From the NCBI RefSeq assembly GCF_014837245.1, contig NZ_JACYFU010000001.1, forward strand, positions 930,001 through 994,000: 64,000 nt of DNA, in the 5' to 3' direction. The position numbers were made by a program, and so were the translations under genes. Shown here in pieces: positions 34,933-42,862 of this stretch. The notes below the pieces were generated by a model that was given only the letters and a program-made list of their open reading frames with translations, did no database searches and was not told the DNA's origin. Positions within the stretch are counted from its first letter, which is position 1; each line of letters starts with the position of its first letter. The stretch is from Devosia oryzisoli. Its GTDB lineage: Bacteria > Pseudomonadota > Alphaproteobacteria > Rhizobiales > Devosiaceae.

Positions 34933-36708
34933 TTAGCGTTTGGCGCGCCGGTAGACGTCGAGCAGTCCCGCGCCGATCCGGCGCGGAGCCGCGGTACCGG
35001 GTTCTTCCACGATGGCGAGCCCGGCGGCAGAGGTCCTGCCCTCTTCATCCACCTCGCGCACGACCAGTTCGACCGTTTCAAGCGCGACCCGGTCACCGAC
35101 CTCGGCGCTGCCACCGACTTTGGAGGCGATGAAGTTGGCGATGGTCATTTTCGCTATGCCGTCAGGCAGGGTCAGGCCGTACAAGGCCGCAAGCGTGTGA
35201 ACCGGCTGCGTCGGATCCACGTCGAACACGCCGAAGAAATCGCGGTCGTCTTGAGCAACTGCCGTGGGACCGGCAAACAGGCGGTCGAGCAAGCGAACAA
35301 ACCGTGGAGCGGTGAAGACATAGACGTTATCCCCTGGCTTGAGCTGGCGCACCTGCTGGTACTTCATGGACTGCCCGTCTCTGATGATGAGAGACGGTCG
35401 CGCCCATCTGGGCAAACGTGCTCCGCGTGCGACGGGGCTGCCATCGGTGACCCTATAGACGACCAGTTCGTGGTGGGCTGTGCCCGGCAGCTCCAATTCC
35501 ACGCGATTGAGCGGCCCGATCGTGGGCGGCACGATGAGCTTCAGCCAACGCGCCATCGGGCGGATCGTCCATCCCTGGAGGACCAGGGAAACGAGCACGA
35601 CGATGAACACCGTGTTGAAATAGAGCTGCCCATTGGGCAGTTCTGCGATGACCGGGAGAATGGCCAGCAGGATGGAGACGGCGCCGCGCAAGCCGACCCA
35701 CCCCAGGAAGACCTGCTCCCGGGCGCGGAAACCAAACGGCAACAGGCAAAGCCACACGGCGATCGGCCGAGCAACGAAGATCAACACAAAAGCCAGCAAC
35801 AACGCCCCGGGGGCGGCCGCTAGGAACTCGGACGGCGCAGCATATAGCCCCAGCATCACGAACATGACGATCTGCGCCAGCCAGGTCATGCCCCCCTGGA
35901 ACCGGCGCAACTCATTGGCGGCACGCAGGCGGCGATTGCCTGCAACCAGGCCAGCTACGTAGACCGCAAGGAAGCCACTCCCTCCCAATAGGCCGGTCAA
36001 GGCAAACAGGAACAGGGCACCCCCCAGAACCATGACGGGATAAAGCGCTCCCTCCAGATTGATGCGGTTGACGGTGATGGCTATCAGCAGCCCGCCGCCA
36101 AGCCCGAAGACGACGCCCAGCCCCATCTGCTGAACAAAGCCGATGAGTACGCTGGCATCGGGGGAACTGATGCCCGCAGCGATGGACTCCACCAACACCA
36201 CTGTCAGAAAGATTGCCATCGGGTCGTTGGACCCGGACTCGATCTCGAGGGTGGATCGGACGCGCTCCCTGACGGTAATCTGCCCTATGCGCAGCAGGAA
36301 GAACACCGCCGCGGCATCGGTCGAGCCCACGATCGCACCGAGCAAGAGAGACTGCAGCACGCCCAGACCGAGAAGAATGTGCGCCGCCACGCCGACCAGG
36401 GCGGCCGTCAGCAGGACACCCACCGTTGCAAGGGTCATTGCCGGGCCCGCGGCCTGCCGGAATGACCGCATCGTCGTCCCGAAGCCGGAGTCGAACAGGA
36501 TGACGGCAAGTGCGAGGCTGCCGATGAAATAGGCCGAGCCCGCATCGCTGAACTGGAGCCCCAGCCCGTCTTCACCGGCCGCCAGGCCCACGAAAAGGAA
36601 CACCAGCAGCAAGGGAGCGCCAAAGCGGAACGCCGCCAGGCTGGTGAAGATCGAGGCTACGAGCAGCCCCGAACTGATCAGGATAACGAGGTAAATCCAG
36701 TCGACCAG
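34933..36708 (-). CDS. K+/H+ antiporter, NhaP2/CvrA-like (CPA1), probable CTG start
   Basis: Membrane antiporter of about 591 residues with roughly 12 helices (about 1-395), then cytoplasmic regulatory domains: an RCK_C-like region (VARGARLPRWARPSLIIRDGQ, KPGDNVYVFTAP) and a CorC/HlyC-like C-terminus. ATG/GTG/TTG-only starts give TTG 36612, which would cut off a complete first helix. Upstream codons to 36708 continue the family sequence (VDWIYLVILISSGLLVASIFTS), and an in-frame stop lies just before a GAGGAGG site 7 bases from CTG 36708. I therefore annotate a CTG start. It follows the PtsN-like gene by 25 bases. NhaP2 homologues expel K+ under alkaline or osmotic stress. Confidence 0.82.
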   Translation of the reverse strand: MVDWIYLVILISSGLLVASIFTSLAAFRFGAPLLLVFLFVGLAAGEDGLGLQFSDAGSAYFIGSLALAVILFDSGFGTTMRSFRQAAGPAMTLATVGVLLTAALVGVAAHILLGLGVLQSLLLGAIVGSTDAAAVFFLLRIGQITVRERVRSTLEIESGSNDPMAIFLTVVLVESIAAGISSPDASVLIGFVQQMGLGVVFGLGGGLLIAITVNRINLEGALYPVMVLGGALFLFALTGLLGGSGFLAVYVAGLVAGNRRLRAANELRRFQGGMTWLAQIVMFVMLGLYAAPSEFLAAAPGALLLAFVLIFVARPIAVWLCLLPFGFRAREQVFLGWVGLRGAVSILLAILPVIAELPNGQLYFNTVFIVVLVSLVLQGWTIRPMARWLKLIVPPTIGPLNRVELELPGTAHHELVVYRVTDGSPVARGARLPRWARPSLIIRDGQSMKYQQVRQLKPGDNVYVFTAPRFVRLLDRLFAGPTAVAQDDRDFFGVFDVDPTQPVHTLAALYGLTLPDGIAKMTIANFIASKVGGSAEVGDRVALETVELVVREVDEEGRTSAAGLAIVEEPGTAAPRRIGAGLLDVYRRAKR

Positions 36709-36733
36709 CTGCCGTCCTCCTCACGGTTCTTGC

Positions 36734-37183
36734 TTAGGTTCTGTCCTGCAAGGCTGCGATCACGTCGTCCTCGGTTTGCGCCTCGCGAAGCTTCTGGACG
36801 ACGCCCTGCGACCGCAATGCCCGAGCAAAGCTGGAAAGTCCATCCAGATGCTCCCTTGTGGCACCGCTCGGGGACAGCAACATCAAGATCAGGTCCACGG
36901 GACCTTCATCGGCAGCGGCGTATGGCACTGGGTGAGCCGGTCGAACGAAGATGGCCAATGCTCGATCCAGTCCGTCCAGTTGGGCATGCGGAAAGGCAAT
37001 GCCTGCCCCGATGGCCGTTGAGCCGAGCTTCTCGCGAGCCGCAAGGGCATTGCGGCATTCGCTGGATTGAGACCGGCACTTTTCGCTCACGCGGTCTGAG
37101 AGGAACCGCAGAACCTCCTTTTTGTTGCCCAGTTCGACATTAAGGTACACGTCGGCGGGCCCGATCAGATCCGTGATGTTCAT
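36734..37183 (-). CDS. PTS IIA-like nitrogen-regulatory protein (PtsN-like)
   Basis: A 149-residue EIIA(Ntr)-type protein. The phosphorylatable His is in TAIGAGIAFPHAQLDGL (about residue 68), the family motif. It lacks other PTS domains. PtsN proteins receive phosphate from PtsP/NPr and regulate K+ transporters (TrkA, KdpD) by direct binding. This copy sits directly upstream of a K+/H+ antiporter gene in the same direction, so it probably regulates that antiporter. The ATG at 37183 has a GAAGGCACC-type purine stretch upstream. Confidence 0.88.
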   Translation of the reverse strand: MNITDLIGPADVYLNVELGNKKEVLRFLSDRVSEKCRSQSSECRNALAAREKLGSTAIGAGIAFPHAQLDGLDRALAIFVRPAHPVPYAAADEGPVDLILMLLSPSGATREHLDGLSSFARALRSQGVVQKLREAQTEDDVIAALQDRT

Positions 37184-37403
37184 GTGGTGCCTTCTCTATG
37201 ATGTGGGACTGCGTTCCCGATCGCAGCCCCTCCAGCGGCGCGCCCCTTAGCAGCTTGCCGCCCGCATGGCGACCCCAGCCCATCGGCTGGCGACGGCATC
37301 CTAGAGGGAAAGACATCCTCCAGAAACCATGCTTGTGACGGAAATGACCGGCGCGAATCGTGCGTCGCTATTTCTGCTGGCCATCGGGAATTGGCGCGTC
37401 TGT

Positions 37404-37417
37404 TTGCGCCCCAGCAA
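37404..37417. promoter_or_regulatory. FNR/NnrR-like box upstream of the DUF59 gene
   Basis: TTGCGCCCCAGCAA, a TTG-N8-CAA site, is centred 74 bases before ATG 37485. A class II activator at -41.5 would put the transcript start near 37452. The 300-base gap 37184-37484 contains nothing else I can identify apart from the divergent ptsN promoter region. Confidence 0.4.
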
Positions 37418-37484
37418 AGAGCCACCGTGTTTCCGGGTTCATGAAGAAGCGTTCACTCGAGCGGCGAACGCACCCGGAGGCGGA

Positions 37485-37799
37485 ATGGATATCGATCCTG
37501 ATTTGGCAGAATGCCTCAGAGCCGTGCTCGACCCGGAGATCGGCGTCAACGTCGTCGATTTAGGGCTGGTGTACCTGGCTCGCATCACCGACGGGCACGT
37601 CGAAGTCCAGATGACCCTCACTAGCAGGGCTTGCCCCATGGGTGAAATGGTTTTGGATGACGCGCGTATGCGGGTGGAAGCCTGCTTCCCCAACGCCGCC
37701 CAAGTGGACGTCGAACTGGTCTGGGATCCTCCATGGAACCCGGATTTCATAACCGACGCCGGGCGCAAGGCGCTCGGCCGTCCAGCCAGAGGATACTGA
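37485..37799 (+). CDS. DUF59 / MIP18-type metal-sulfur cluster assembly factor
   Basis: A 104-residue protein of the SufT/PaaD-like DUF59 family, which help mature Fe-S proteins. The core DPEIGVNVVDLGLVYLARI is followed by QMTLTSRACPMGEMV with the conserved Cys. ATG 37485 follows a GGAGG site by 5 bases. It is first in a four- to five-gene run (DUF59, DUF2249, NnrS-like, cupin, CBS) whose families recur near denitrification and nitric-oxide genes. Its client protein is not in the window. Confidence 0.85.
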   Translation: MDIDPDLAECLRAVLDPEIGVNVVDLGLVYLARITDGHVEVQMTLTSRACPMGEMVLDDARMRVEACFPNAAQVDVELVWDPPWNPDFITDAGRKALGRPARGY

Positions 37800-37801
37800 C
37801 C

Positions 37802-38053
37802 TTGTGCAGCGACTGCCAGTCTACCGACACGATCATTGACGTCCGCCTCATTGCGCCGCGTATGCGCCACCCGATGATCTTCACCGCTTTCGAGAACCTT
37901 ACCGAGGGTGACGCCTTCCTGATCGTCAACGATCATGATCCCAAGCCACTCTGGTACCAGTTCAGCGCCGAGTATCCAGGCACCTTCGACTGGGTCTATG
38001 AGCAACAGGGCCCCGAGGTGTGGCAGGTCAGGGTCACGCGCACAGCCGCCTGA
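37802..38053 (+). CDS. DUF2249 protein
   Basis: An 83-residue protein of the TusA-like DUF2249 family, starting at TTG 37802 two bases after the DUF59 stop, with a GAGG site upstream. The N-terminus IIDVRLIAPRMRHPMIFTAFENLTEGDAFLIVNDHDPKPLWYQF is diagnostic. It has two Cys at its start (CSDC). DUF2249 proteins are often encoded with NnrS, hemerythrin and nitric-oxide genes; the biochemical role is unknown. The stop overlaps the next ATG by one base. Confidence 0.85.
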   Translation: MCSDCQSTDTIIDVRLIAPRMRHPMIFTAFENLTEGDAFLIVNDHDPKPLWYQFSAEYPGTFDWVYEQQGPEVWQVRVTRTAA

Positions 38054-39174
38054 TGATGCCGCGCAAGCTCCTGTCGCGCACGCTCCTCGCCGCCACCGCC
38101 CTTACGGCGGTGGTGGGACTTTATGGCGGGCTGCTAAGGTTCGGCGTCCCGCTTCCCGACTTGCCGCCGGCCGTGGACCTGCACGGCCTGGTGATGATGC
38201 AGGGTGTCTTCGGCACTCTGGTGCCGCTCGAGCGGGCTGTCGCGCTAAAGACGTCGATCTGGTTCGCCGCGCCGATCCTTTCGGGGCTTGGAACCTTTCT
38301 GTTGCTGGCTGGCCTACCCGTCGGGTTTCTGCTTCTCGTTCTCTCCGCTGCGGTTTTCGTGGCGATGTCGGCGCGGGTGGTGCAGCTGCAGCCCACGGCA
38401 TTCAACCTGGCCCTGCTGCTCGCGGCCGCTGCCCTGCTGAGCGGGACGGCACTTCTGCCGCGTACGGGGGATCCGCTGCTTTCTATGCCCTTCTGGCTCG
38501 CCTTCCTGGTCCTCACCGTCTCGGGCGAACGGCTGGAACTAAGCCGCTTCACCGGGGTCAGCCGCAACAGCAGCGCGCTTTTCATGCTGATTTCGACCGC
38601 CCTGCTCATCGGCGCACTTCCGTGGATCAGGGACGTCGATTCCGGGATGACGATGGCCTTGGCCCTGCTGGCGATGGCCGGTTGGCTCGCGAAAAATGAC
38701 ATTGCCCGCAGGCGCGTTCGCGCTGGTGGCCAGGTCGGGTTCATGGCGGCTGCTATCCTCTGCGGGCAGTTCTGGCTCGCCGTGGCGGGTGTGGCCATGA
38801 TAGCCCAGATCAAGTTCCCCGAGATGCTCGATGTGGTCATCCACGCCGTCGGCATCGGCTTTGCCCTGTCGATGATCATGGGACACGCCCTCATCATCCT
38901 GCCGGCCGTGGGCGGATTGAGGCTCACCTACCGGCCGTTGATGTATTGGGCTCTCGCTTTCCTCCAGCTATCGGTAGCGGCCCGCGCCCTCTTTGACCTG
39001 CTTGCCCCCGACCTTCGCTGGACAGCGGGCAGCCTCAGCCTCATCGCGCTGCTCATGTTCGGCGTCTTGGGCGCCCTTCGCCCCCACAGTAGCAAATCGG
39101 CCATGCCCGGCCCGAACGACACCCATTCTCTGGGCGCAGACACGACCAGCTCGGGGCGAATCCGGCCGTTATAG
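38053..39174 (+). CDS. Polytopic membrane protein, NnrS-like
   Basis: A 373-residue protein with about ten or eleven membrane helices. It has conserved-looking His in DLHGLVMMQGVFGTLVPLERAVAL, VIHAVGIGFALSMIMGHALIILPAV, and a LLTVSGERLELSRF-type loop. The His placement resembles NnrS family proteins (haem- and copper-containing, relieving nitric-oxide stress), but the match is not strong enough to be sure. Translational coupling to DUF2249 (TGATG) supports a shared role. No DNA features are visible in the 164 bases after it. Confidence 0.65.
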   Translation: MMPRKLLSRTLLAATALTAVVGLYGGLLRFGVPLPDLPPAVDLHGLVMMQGVFGTLVPLERAVALKTSIWFAAPILSGLGTFLLLAGLPVGFLLLVLSAAVFVAMSARVVQLQPTAFNLALLLAAAALLSGTALLPRTGDPLLSMPFWLAFLVLTVSGERLELSRFTGVSRNSSALFMLISTALLIGALPWIRDVDSGMTMALALLAMAGWLAKNDIARRRVRAGGQVGFMAAAILCGQFWLAVAGVAMIAQIKFPEMLDVVIHAVGIGFALSMIMGHALIILPAVGGLRLTYRPLMYWALAFLQLSVAARALFDLLAPDLRWTAGSLSLIALLMFGVLGALRPHSSKSAMPGPNDTHSLGADTTSSGRIRPL

Positions 39175-39338
39175 ACCTGCCTTTCCCACGTCGAGGCAAC
39201 GCACCCCCCGAGACCGACGGCCGACCTGACGCCGTGGGTGTTCAGAGGCGCACGCTGCGGCTATGCTGAAAAGCCAACCTGCTGACGCTAGGAAAGAAAC
39301 TGGGCGGTCCATTGCAGGAGCCGACACAGGAGGATCAC

Positions 39339-39677
39339 ATGGCTTTAAGGCACGCTTCCCCCGGTGAAGTTGTTGACCTGTTGCCTGCAGAACGGACCTT
39401 GGGCAAGACCGCCGCCATCGTGAAATCCGGAACCTTCGAAGCGGTGCGCCTGGTCGTCTTGGCCGGTGTCGAGATTCCGTCCCATCGTGTGGATGGCGCT
39501 GTCACCCTGCAGTGCCTCAGTGGCCGGACCGTGATTGGCTTCGAGAACCAGGAAGTCGAGATCGGGGCCGGCCAGTGGTTGTATCTGGAGGGAGGCACAC
39601 CTCACTGGTTAAGAGGAATTGACGACTCCGTGATCATGCTGACGATCCTGTTCAGCGCGCACGAAGACTTGGTCTGA
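39339..39677 (+). CDS. Small cupin-fold protein
   Basis: A 112-residue protein beginning at ATG 39339 with a perfect AGGAGG site. It forms a single cupin barrel: VRLVVLAGVEIPSHRVDGAVTLQCLSGRTVIGF, then IGAGQWLYLEGGTPHWLRGIDDSVIMLTIL. Only some metal-site residues are visible (SHR, PHW), with the canonical second motif His kept. Proteins of this type often follow denitrification-linked genes. It lies 10 bases ahead of the CBS-domain gene. Confidence 0.82.
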   Translation: MALRHASPGEVVDLLPAERTLGKTAAIVKSGTFEAVRLVVLAGVEIPSHRVDGAVTLQCLSGRTVIGFENQEVEIGAGQWLYLEGGTPHWLRGIDDSVIMLTILFSAHEDLV

Positions 39678-39687
39678 AGGAAGCGAG

Positions 39688-40128
39688 ATGAACGTAGAGG
39701 CTCTTGCTGCAGCGACCCGACAGAAGCTTGTCACGATTTCGAGTGACGCTCCATTGATTGAAGCTGCAAAGGTGCTCAAGTCCGGACTGGACCTGGTCGT
39801 GGTCTGCAACGCCGAACATCAACTTGTGGGCGTGGTCAGCAAGACGGACGTGGTGGAACGCATCAGTTCCTGCCAGGGGTCAAGTTGCACCTGCGCCGTC
39901 GCAACGGTGATGACAACCGACGTGCTAACCTGCGGTCCTGGGGACAGCGTAACCTCGGTCTGGGAAATAATGCGGGCGCGGGCCGTGAAAAACGTGCCGG
40001 TCGTGGACGTACAAAGGCATCCCGCTGGACTTCTCACGGCCGGCGATGCGTTGCAGGCTCTGCTCAACGAGACGTCCAGTGAAGAGCAGATAATGCGCGA
40101 TTACGTCATGGGCTTCGGATACCGGTGA
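39688..40128 (+). CDS. CBS-domain pair protein
   Basis: A 146-residue stand-alone CBS pair. The first domain spans about 12-60 (VTISSDAPLIEAAKVLKSGLDLVVVCNAEHQLVGVVSKTDVV) and the second about 70-130 (VMTTDVLTCGPGDSVTSVWEIMRARAVKNVPVVD). A CQGSSCTC insert lies between them, with three closely spaced Cys that could bind metal or sense redox. CBS pairs bind adenosyl nucleotides. It ends with IMRDYVMGFGYR, a tail seen in related proteins of this neighbourhood type. It follows the cupin gene by 10 bases. Confidence 0.87.
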   Translation: MNVEALAAATRQKLVTISSDAPLIEAAKVLKSGLDLVVVCNAEHQLVGVVSKTDVVERISSCQGSSCTCAVATVMTTDVLTCGPGDSVTSVWEIMRARAVKNVPVVDVQRHPAGLLTAGDALQALLNETSSEEQIMRDYVMGFGYR

Positions 40129-40160
40129 CGCGTCAGTAGGCGAGGATCAAGCGCGGCTGC

Positions 40161-40174
40161 TTGCGCTATCGCAA
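40161..40174. promoter_or_regulatory. FNR/NnrR-like box upstream of the globin-like gene
   Basis: TTGCGCTATCGCAA is a perfect 5+5 palindrome around 4 bases and fits TTG-N8-CAA. With activation at -41.5 the transcript start would be near 40209, ahead of ATG 40232. It can also form a 6-bp hairpin (40160-40175). Confidence 0.5.
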
Positions 40175-40231
40175 GGACAAGTCGTGCGCGCCCGGTATTC
40201 TGGCGATATACCTACCAGTCCGGGTTCTCCA

Positions 40232-40687
40232 ATGTCTTTTCTGTTGTCCGCACCGATCCGGTTCTTCGACGAGGACCAGCTGGAAGAGTTCGCTGAATTT
40301 TTCAGCGACCGGGTGCGCAGGGACAAGACGCTCAGCGGCGCCCTGGTTCTCTTGATCGGCAACAGGTGGGCGCATGCGGAGACAGCCTTCACCTGCCTGA
40401 TGAAATCCACGCTCCTCGCCGAAGGGGGAACGCCGGTAGACATCAACTGGCTGGCCAAACTCGCGCGCACCCTCTCTCCCGAGCACATCGAACAGCTGTC
40501 CGATATTTTCGTCGACTGTGCTTTTCAGCTGTTTCCGGTGAACGTTGCGGCAGACTTCGTGGAATTGAGCAGTGAACTGGCGATCAGCCTGCAAGCCCTG
40601 GTCAATGCCCAAGGCCTGGAGCAGCAGCGACGGCTTCTTCGCCTCAGGGACGAACTCAAGGCCGGCGCCTTGATGTCCAGTCTCTAG
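40232..40687 (+). CDS. Truncated haemoglobin-like protein (group III type) without proximal His
   Basis: A 151-residue protein. Its helical pattern follows group III truncated haemoglobins: FFDEDQLEEFAEFFSDRVRRDKTL (helices A-B), WAHAETAFTCLMKSTLLAEGG (helix E, with the W-x-H pair, His48) and SPEHIEQLSDIFVDCAFQLFP (G-H). Where the family has the proximal haem ligand (a QPLxxHL-type motif) this protein reads PVDINWLAKL, so the ligand His is absent. Haem binding is doubtful. GTG 40184 has a good AAGGA site and would add 16 residues, but the upstream regulatory box fits ATG 40232. The gene is isolated between the CBS gene and a convergent pair. Confidence 0.55.
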   Translation: MSFLLSAPIRFFDEDQLEEFAEFFSDRVRRDKTLSGALVLLIGNRWAHAETAFTCLMKSTLLAEGGTPVDINWLAKLARTLSPEHIEQLSDIFVDCAFQLFPVNVAADFVELSSELAISLQALVNAQGLEQQRRLLRLRDELKAGALMSSL

Positions 40688-40750
40688 CGATCAGGTCCAT
40701 GGACCATAGTCTGCCACCATTTAATGGACGCCTTTGGCTGCGTCGGAGGG

Positions 40751-41167
40751 TCAGCGGTCCTGCTCGTCGCTCCAGCCCATCGACCACATTAGCCCGATGA
40801 TAGCGCCTTTGCTCGAGGGCAGGATGGCCAGGGGTACGATGGCGGACAAGGGAACCAGGACATAAAGATAGACGAGCGGGTTGCCGTGACCGTTCAACTC
40901 CATTTCGAGCATTACGAACGCCAGGATATGGATCATCACGGTGATGACGATCAGAGGCAGAAAAAGCCCTACCTTGTAGTCCGCCAGCGGCTCTCCACAA
41001 CTGGAACACTGGTCCACCTGTTCGCTGTAGTGGTGGAACAGCCAGCCTTTGCCACAGCGCGGACAGCGGCATTTCATTCCGCGCCAGATGGCCGGCCAGG
41101 CCTTCTTGGTATTCTCGCCGATGCTCACGGCACTCTCCTTGTTCGTAGACGTCTTGGACGCACTCAT
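40751..41167 (-). CDS. DUF983 membrane protein with zinc-ribbon-like N-terminus
   Basis: A 138-residue protein of DUF983. GMKCRCPRCGKGWLF and QCSSCGEPL provide two CxxC pairs that make a small metal site. Two membrane helices follow (about 70-92 and 97-117). DUF983 proteins are common in alphaproteobacteria, sometimes near cytochrome oxidase genes; the function is unknown. The start overlaps the stop of the 120-residue gene by ATGA, so it is the second gene of a pair. Confidence 0.88.
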   Translation of the reverse strand: MSASKTSTNKESAVSIGENTKKAWPAIWRGMKCRCPRCGKGWLFHHYSEQVDQCSSCGEPLADYKVGLFLPLIVITVMIHILAFVMLEMELNGHGNPLVYLYVLVPLSAIVPLAILPSSKGAIIGLMWSMGWSDEQDR

Positions 41168-41526
41168 TCCGTGGTCACTCCCTCTGCAAGGAGCCGCAAG
41201 TCCGAGGCACCGCGCAGCGCATGCTGGGCTATGTCCTCGAACAAGGCGGCAAATTCGGTGAAGACGCTGCGGTCGGCCTCATGCCAGTTCGTCTCCTCGA
41301 GTTCCCCCAGCAGGTCCATGAGCGAGACAATGGCGGCTCGGTGGCGACGCGATGAAAGTAGGTGATGTCGGATTTCTCGCTGCTGCTCCAGCGCGACGAA
41401 GCGCTCCAACGCATCTTTCACCCGCTGGCGGCACGGAGCGTCCAATGCCGCCGCCTCGACTATGGATCGCACCCGGCTTACCAAAACCTCGGACGGTGAC
41501 GCACTGGGAGACAAGACTTCATTCAT
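41164..41526 (-). CDS. Hypothetical alpha-helical protein (120 aa)
   Basis: Unrecognised 120-residue protein, predicted mostly helical and charged (VRSIVEAAALDAPCRQRVKDALERFVALEQQREIRHHLLSSRRHRAAIVSL). One Cys, no membrane segment and no motif I can name. It is upstream of and translationally coupled to the DUF983 gene, and divergent from DUF488. The FNR-like box at 41637-41650 lies 110 bases from its start and could serve both directions. Confidence 0.65.
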   Translation of the reverse strand: MNEVLSPSASPSEVLVSRVRSIVEAAALDAPCRQRVKDALERFVALEQQREIRHHLLSSRRHRAAIVSLMDLLGELEETNWHEADRSVFTEFAALFEDIAQHALRGASDLRLLAEGVTTE

Positions 41527-41636
41527 AGGGCCGCCGAAAATCGTCCTTCATGCGTGAACTGGCCCTGGCAATCGTGCGGGCAGCACGTTTCCTGGCCCAG
41601 ACTCATTACAGATACCCCGCGTCAGCACTGCGAACT

Positions 41637-41650
41637 TTGATATAGCGCAA
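41637..41650. promoter_or_regulatory. FNR/NnrR-like box upstream of DUF488
   Basis: TTGATATAGCGCAA: a perfect FNR half-site (TTGAT) with a partial second half. It is centred 50 bases before GTG 41694, which fits an activator position with transcription starting near 41685 or a little downstream, in the 167-base divergent gap. Confidence 0.4.
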
Positions 41651-41693
41651 TGACGACCAGATCACCTGAAGGCTTTGGCCGGAGGGAGATGAT

Positions 41694-42317
41694 GTGACGC
41701 CATCGTCGTCCCTGTCAGTTTACATCGGCCCTGCAGTCCATCCCGCATTTGCCTTTCGCGGCTGCCTGATGCCACATGGTCCGATGAACCCGTTTTTCAC
41801 CATAGGTCACTCCACCCGAACGATCGAAGAGTTCGCAGCGCTTCTGCAGCAATCGGAGATCCGGCACCTTGTCGACGTCCGCACCGTACCACGCTCCAGG
41901 ACCAATCCACAATTCAACCTGGACGCGATGGAGGGCAATCTTGCTCCCTATCAGATCACTTACCGGCACATTGCCCAGCTTGGTGGGTTGCGGGGACGAC
42001 AGAAGCAGGTTGAAAGCTCGGCCAATGCGCTCTGGCGCAACCAGAGCTTTCGGAACTACGCGGACTATGCGCAGACGGCGAAGTTCAGGTCCGGACTGGA
42101 CGAGCTGATCGAGGTGGGCGAGACGGGGCGCACCGCCATGATGTGCGCAGAAGCGGTGTGGTGGCGCTGCCACCGGCGGATCATAGCAGACAATCTGTTG
42201 GCGCGGGGGTTTGAAGTCTTTCACATTATGGGAGAGGGCAACGTCCCGCCGGCCACTCTGACGCCCGGCGCTGTCTGCCGCGACGGTGGCGTTCTTTATC
42301 CCCCGGTCGAAGCATAG
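41694..42317 (+). CDS. DUF488-family protein
   Basis: A 207-residue protein. The DUF488 core begins FFTIGHSTRTIEEFAALLQQSEIRHLVDVRTVPRSRTNPQFN and ends TAMMCAEAVWWRCHRRIIADNLLARG; the Cys and paired His/Arg are the conserved, possibly catalytic residues. Function is unknown; some members are linked to nucleic-acid or thiol chemistry. GTG 41694 has a GGAGG site 8 bases upstream but adds about 30 atypical residues. ATG 41784 would give the standard family start and has no ribosome site, so the N-terminus is uncertain. Confidence 0.85.
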   Translation: MTPSSSLSVYIGPAVHPAFAFRGCLMPHGPMNPFFTIGHSTRTIEEFAALLQQSEIRHLVDVRTVPRSRTNPQFNLDAMEGNLAPYQITYRHIAQLGGLRGRQKQVESSANALWRNQSFRNYADYAQTAKFRSGLDELIEVGETGRTAMMCAEAVWWRCHRRIIADNLLARGFEVFHIMGEGNVPPATLTPGAVCRDGGVLYPPVEA

Positions 42318-42642
42318 GACAGCGCCTTCCGCGATCTCGCTGCCCCTTTGGTCGCACCTGCGCCCAAGGCGCCGTCAGGGGGTTTCGAGCCTCGACCGAC
42401 ATGCGACCGTACGCTATTTGACAAAGCCGGATATATGGCCATGATTGCCGCCATGAGCCCGCAGATTTTCATCCAGCGCCTGCAAGTTACCGGTCATCGC
42501 CAAGCAGGCTGATTGCCTGGTGCTGCTACCTGCCCAAGGTAAGAGCAGCGCCAGGCCGCTCTAGCTCATTCCCCATTTCACGCAACGTTCGCACGCATAT
42601 GCTCGGGCATGTGCCGGCGGCGTCTGTCTCTATGAGGCAAAG
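42318..42642. other. 325-base non-coding gap
   Basis: Between DUF488 and the 69-residue gene. It contains TTGACA at 42419-42424 without a convincing -10 element, a 25-codon ATG frame too weak to call, and GCATATGC near 42595. No tRNA, repeat or terminator was recognised. Confidence 0.5.
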
Positions 42643-42852
42643 ATGACCTTCAAGTACTCCGTTACCCTGCCCGTCAGCGGTCCCAACAAGCTGCGCCGGT
42701 TCCGCCAGTGGGCCGAGGCCCACGTGCCTGCGCTGAGCTACAGCCTGCCCATGCAGACCCCGATCAAGACCGAAACCATGACCATCAAGCTGCTGTCGCT
42801 CGAAGACCGCCAGCACTTGCTGGAGGCGTTCGCCAAGTCCTCTCAGCTATAG
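42643..42852 (+). CDS. Small hypothetical protein (69 aa)
   Basis: Unrecognised 69-residue protein with alternating hydrophobic and charged residues (FKYSVTLPVSGPNKLRRFRQWAEAHV...IKLLSLEDRQHLLEAF), likely a small alpha/beta fold. ATG 42643 follows a GAGG site 5 bases upstream. It is 10 bases ahead of the zinc-ribbon gene and in the same direction, so the four genes 42643-44206 may form one transcript. Confidence 0.55.
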   Translation: MTFKYSVTLPVSGPNKLRRFRQWAEAHVPALSYSLPMQTPIKTETMTIKLLSLEDRQHLLEAFAKSSQL

Positions 42853-42862
42853 GGGGTGTATC

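Noticed and set aside
40694-40705. GGTCCATGGACC palindrome between convergent genes
   Set aside because: A 12-bp perfect palindrome with no loop or T-run and at the 3' ends of both genes; probably chance.
42419-42460. TTGACA as a possible promoter for the 42643 gene
   Set aside because: No -10 element at a suitable spacing, and it is over 180 bases from the start codon.
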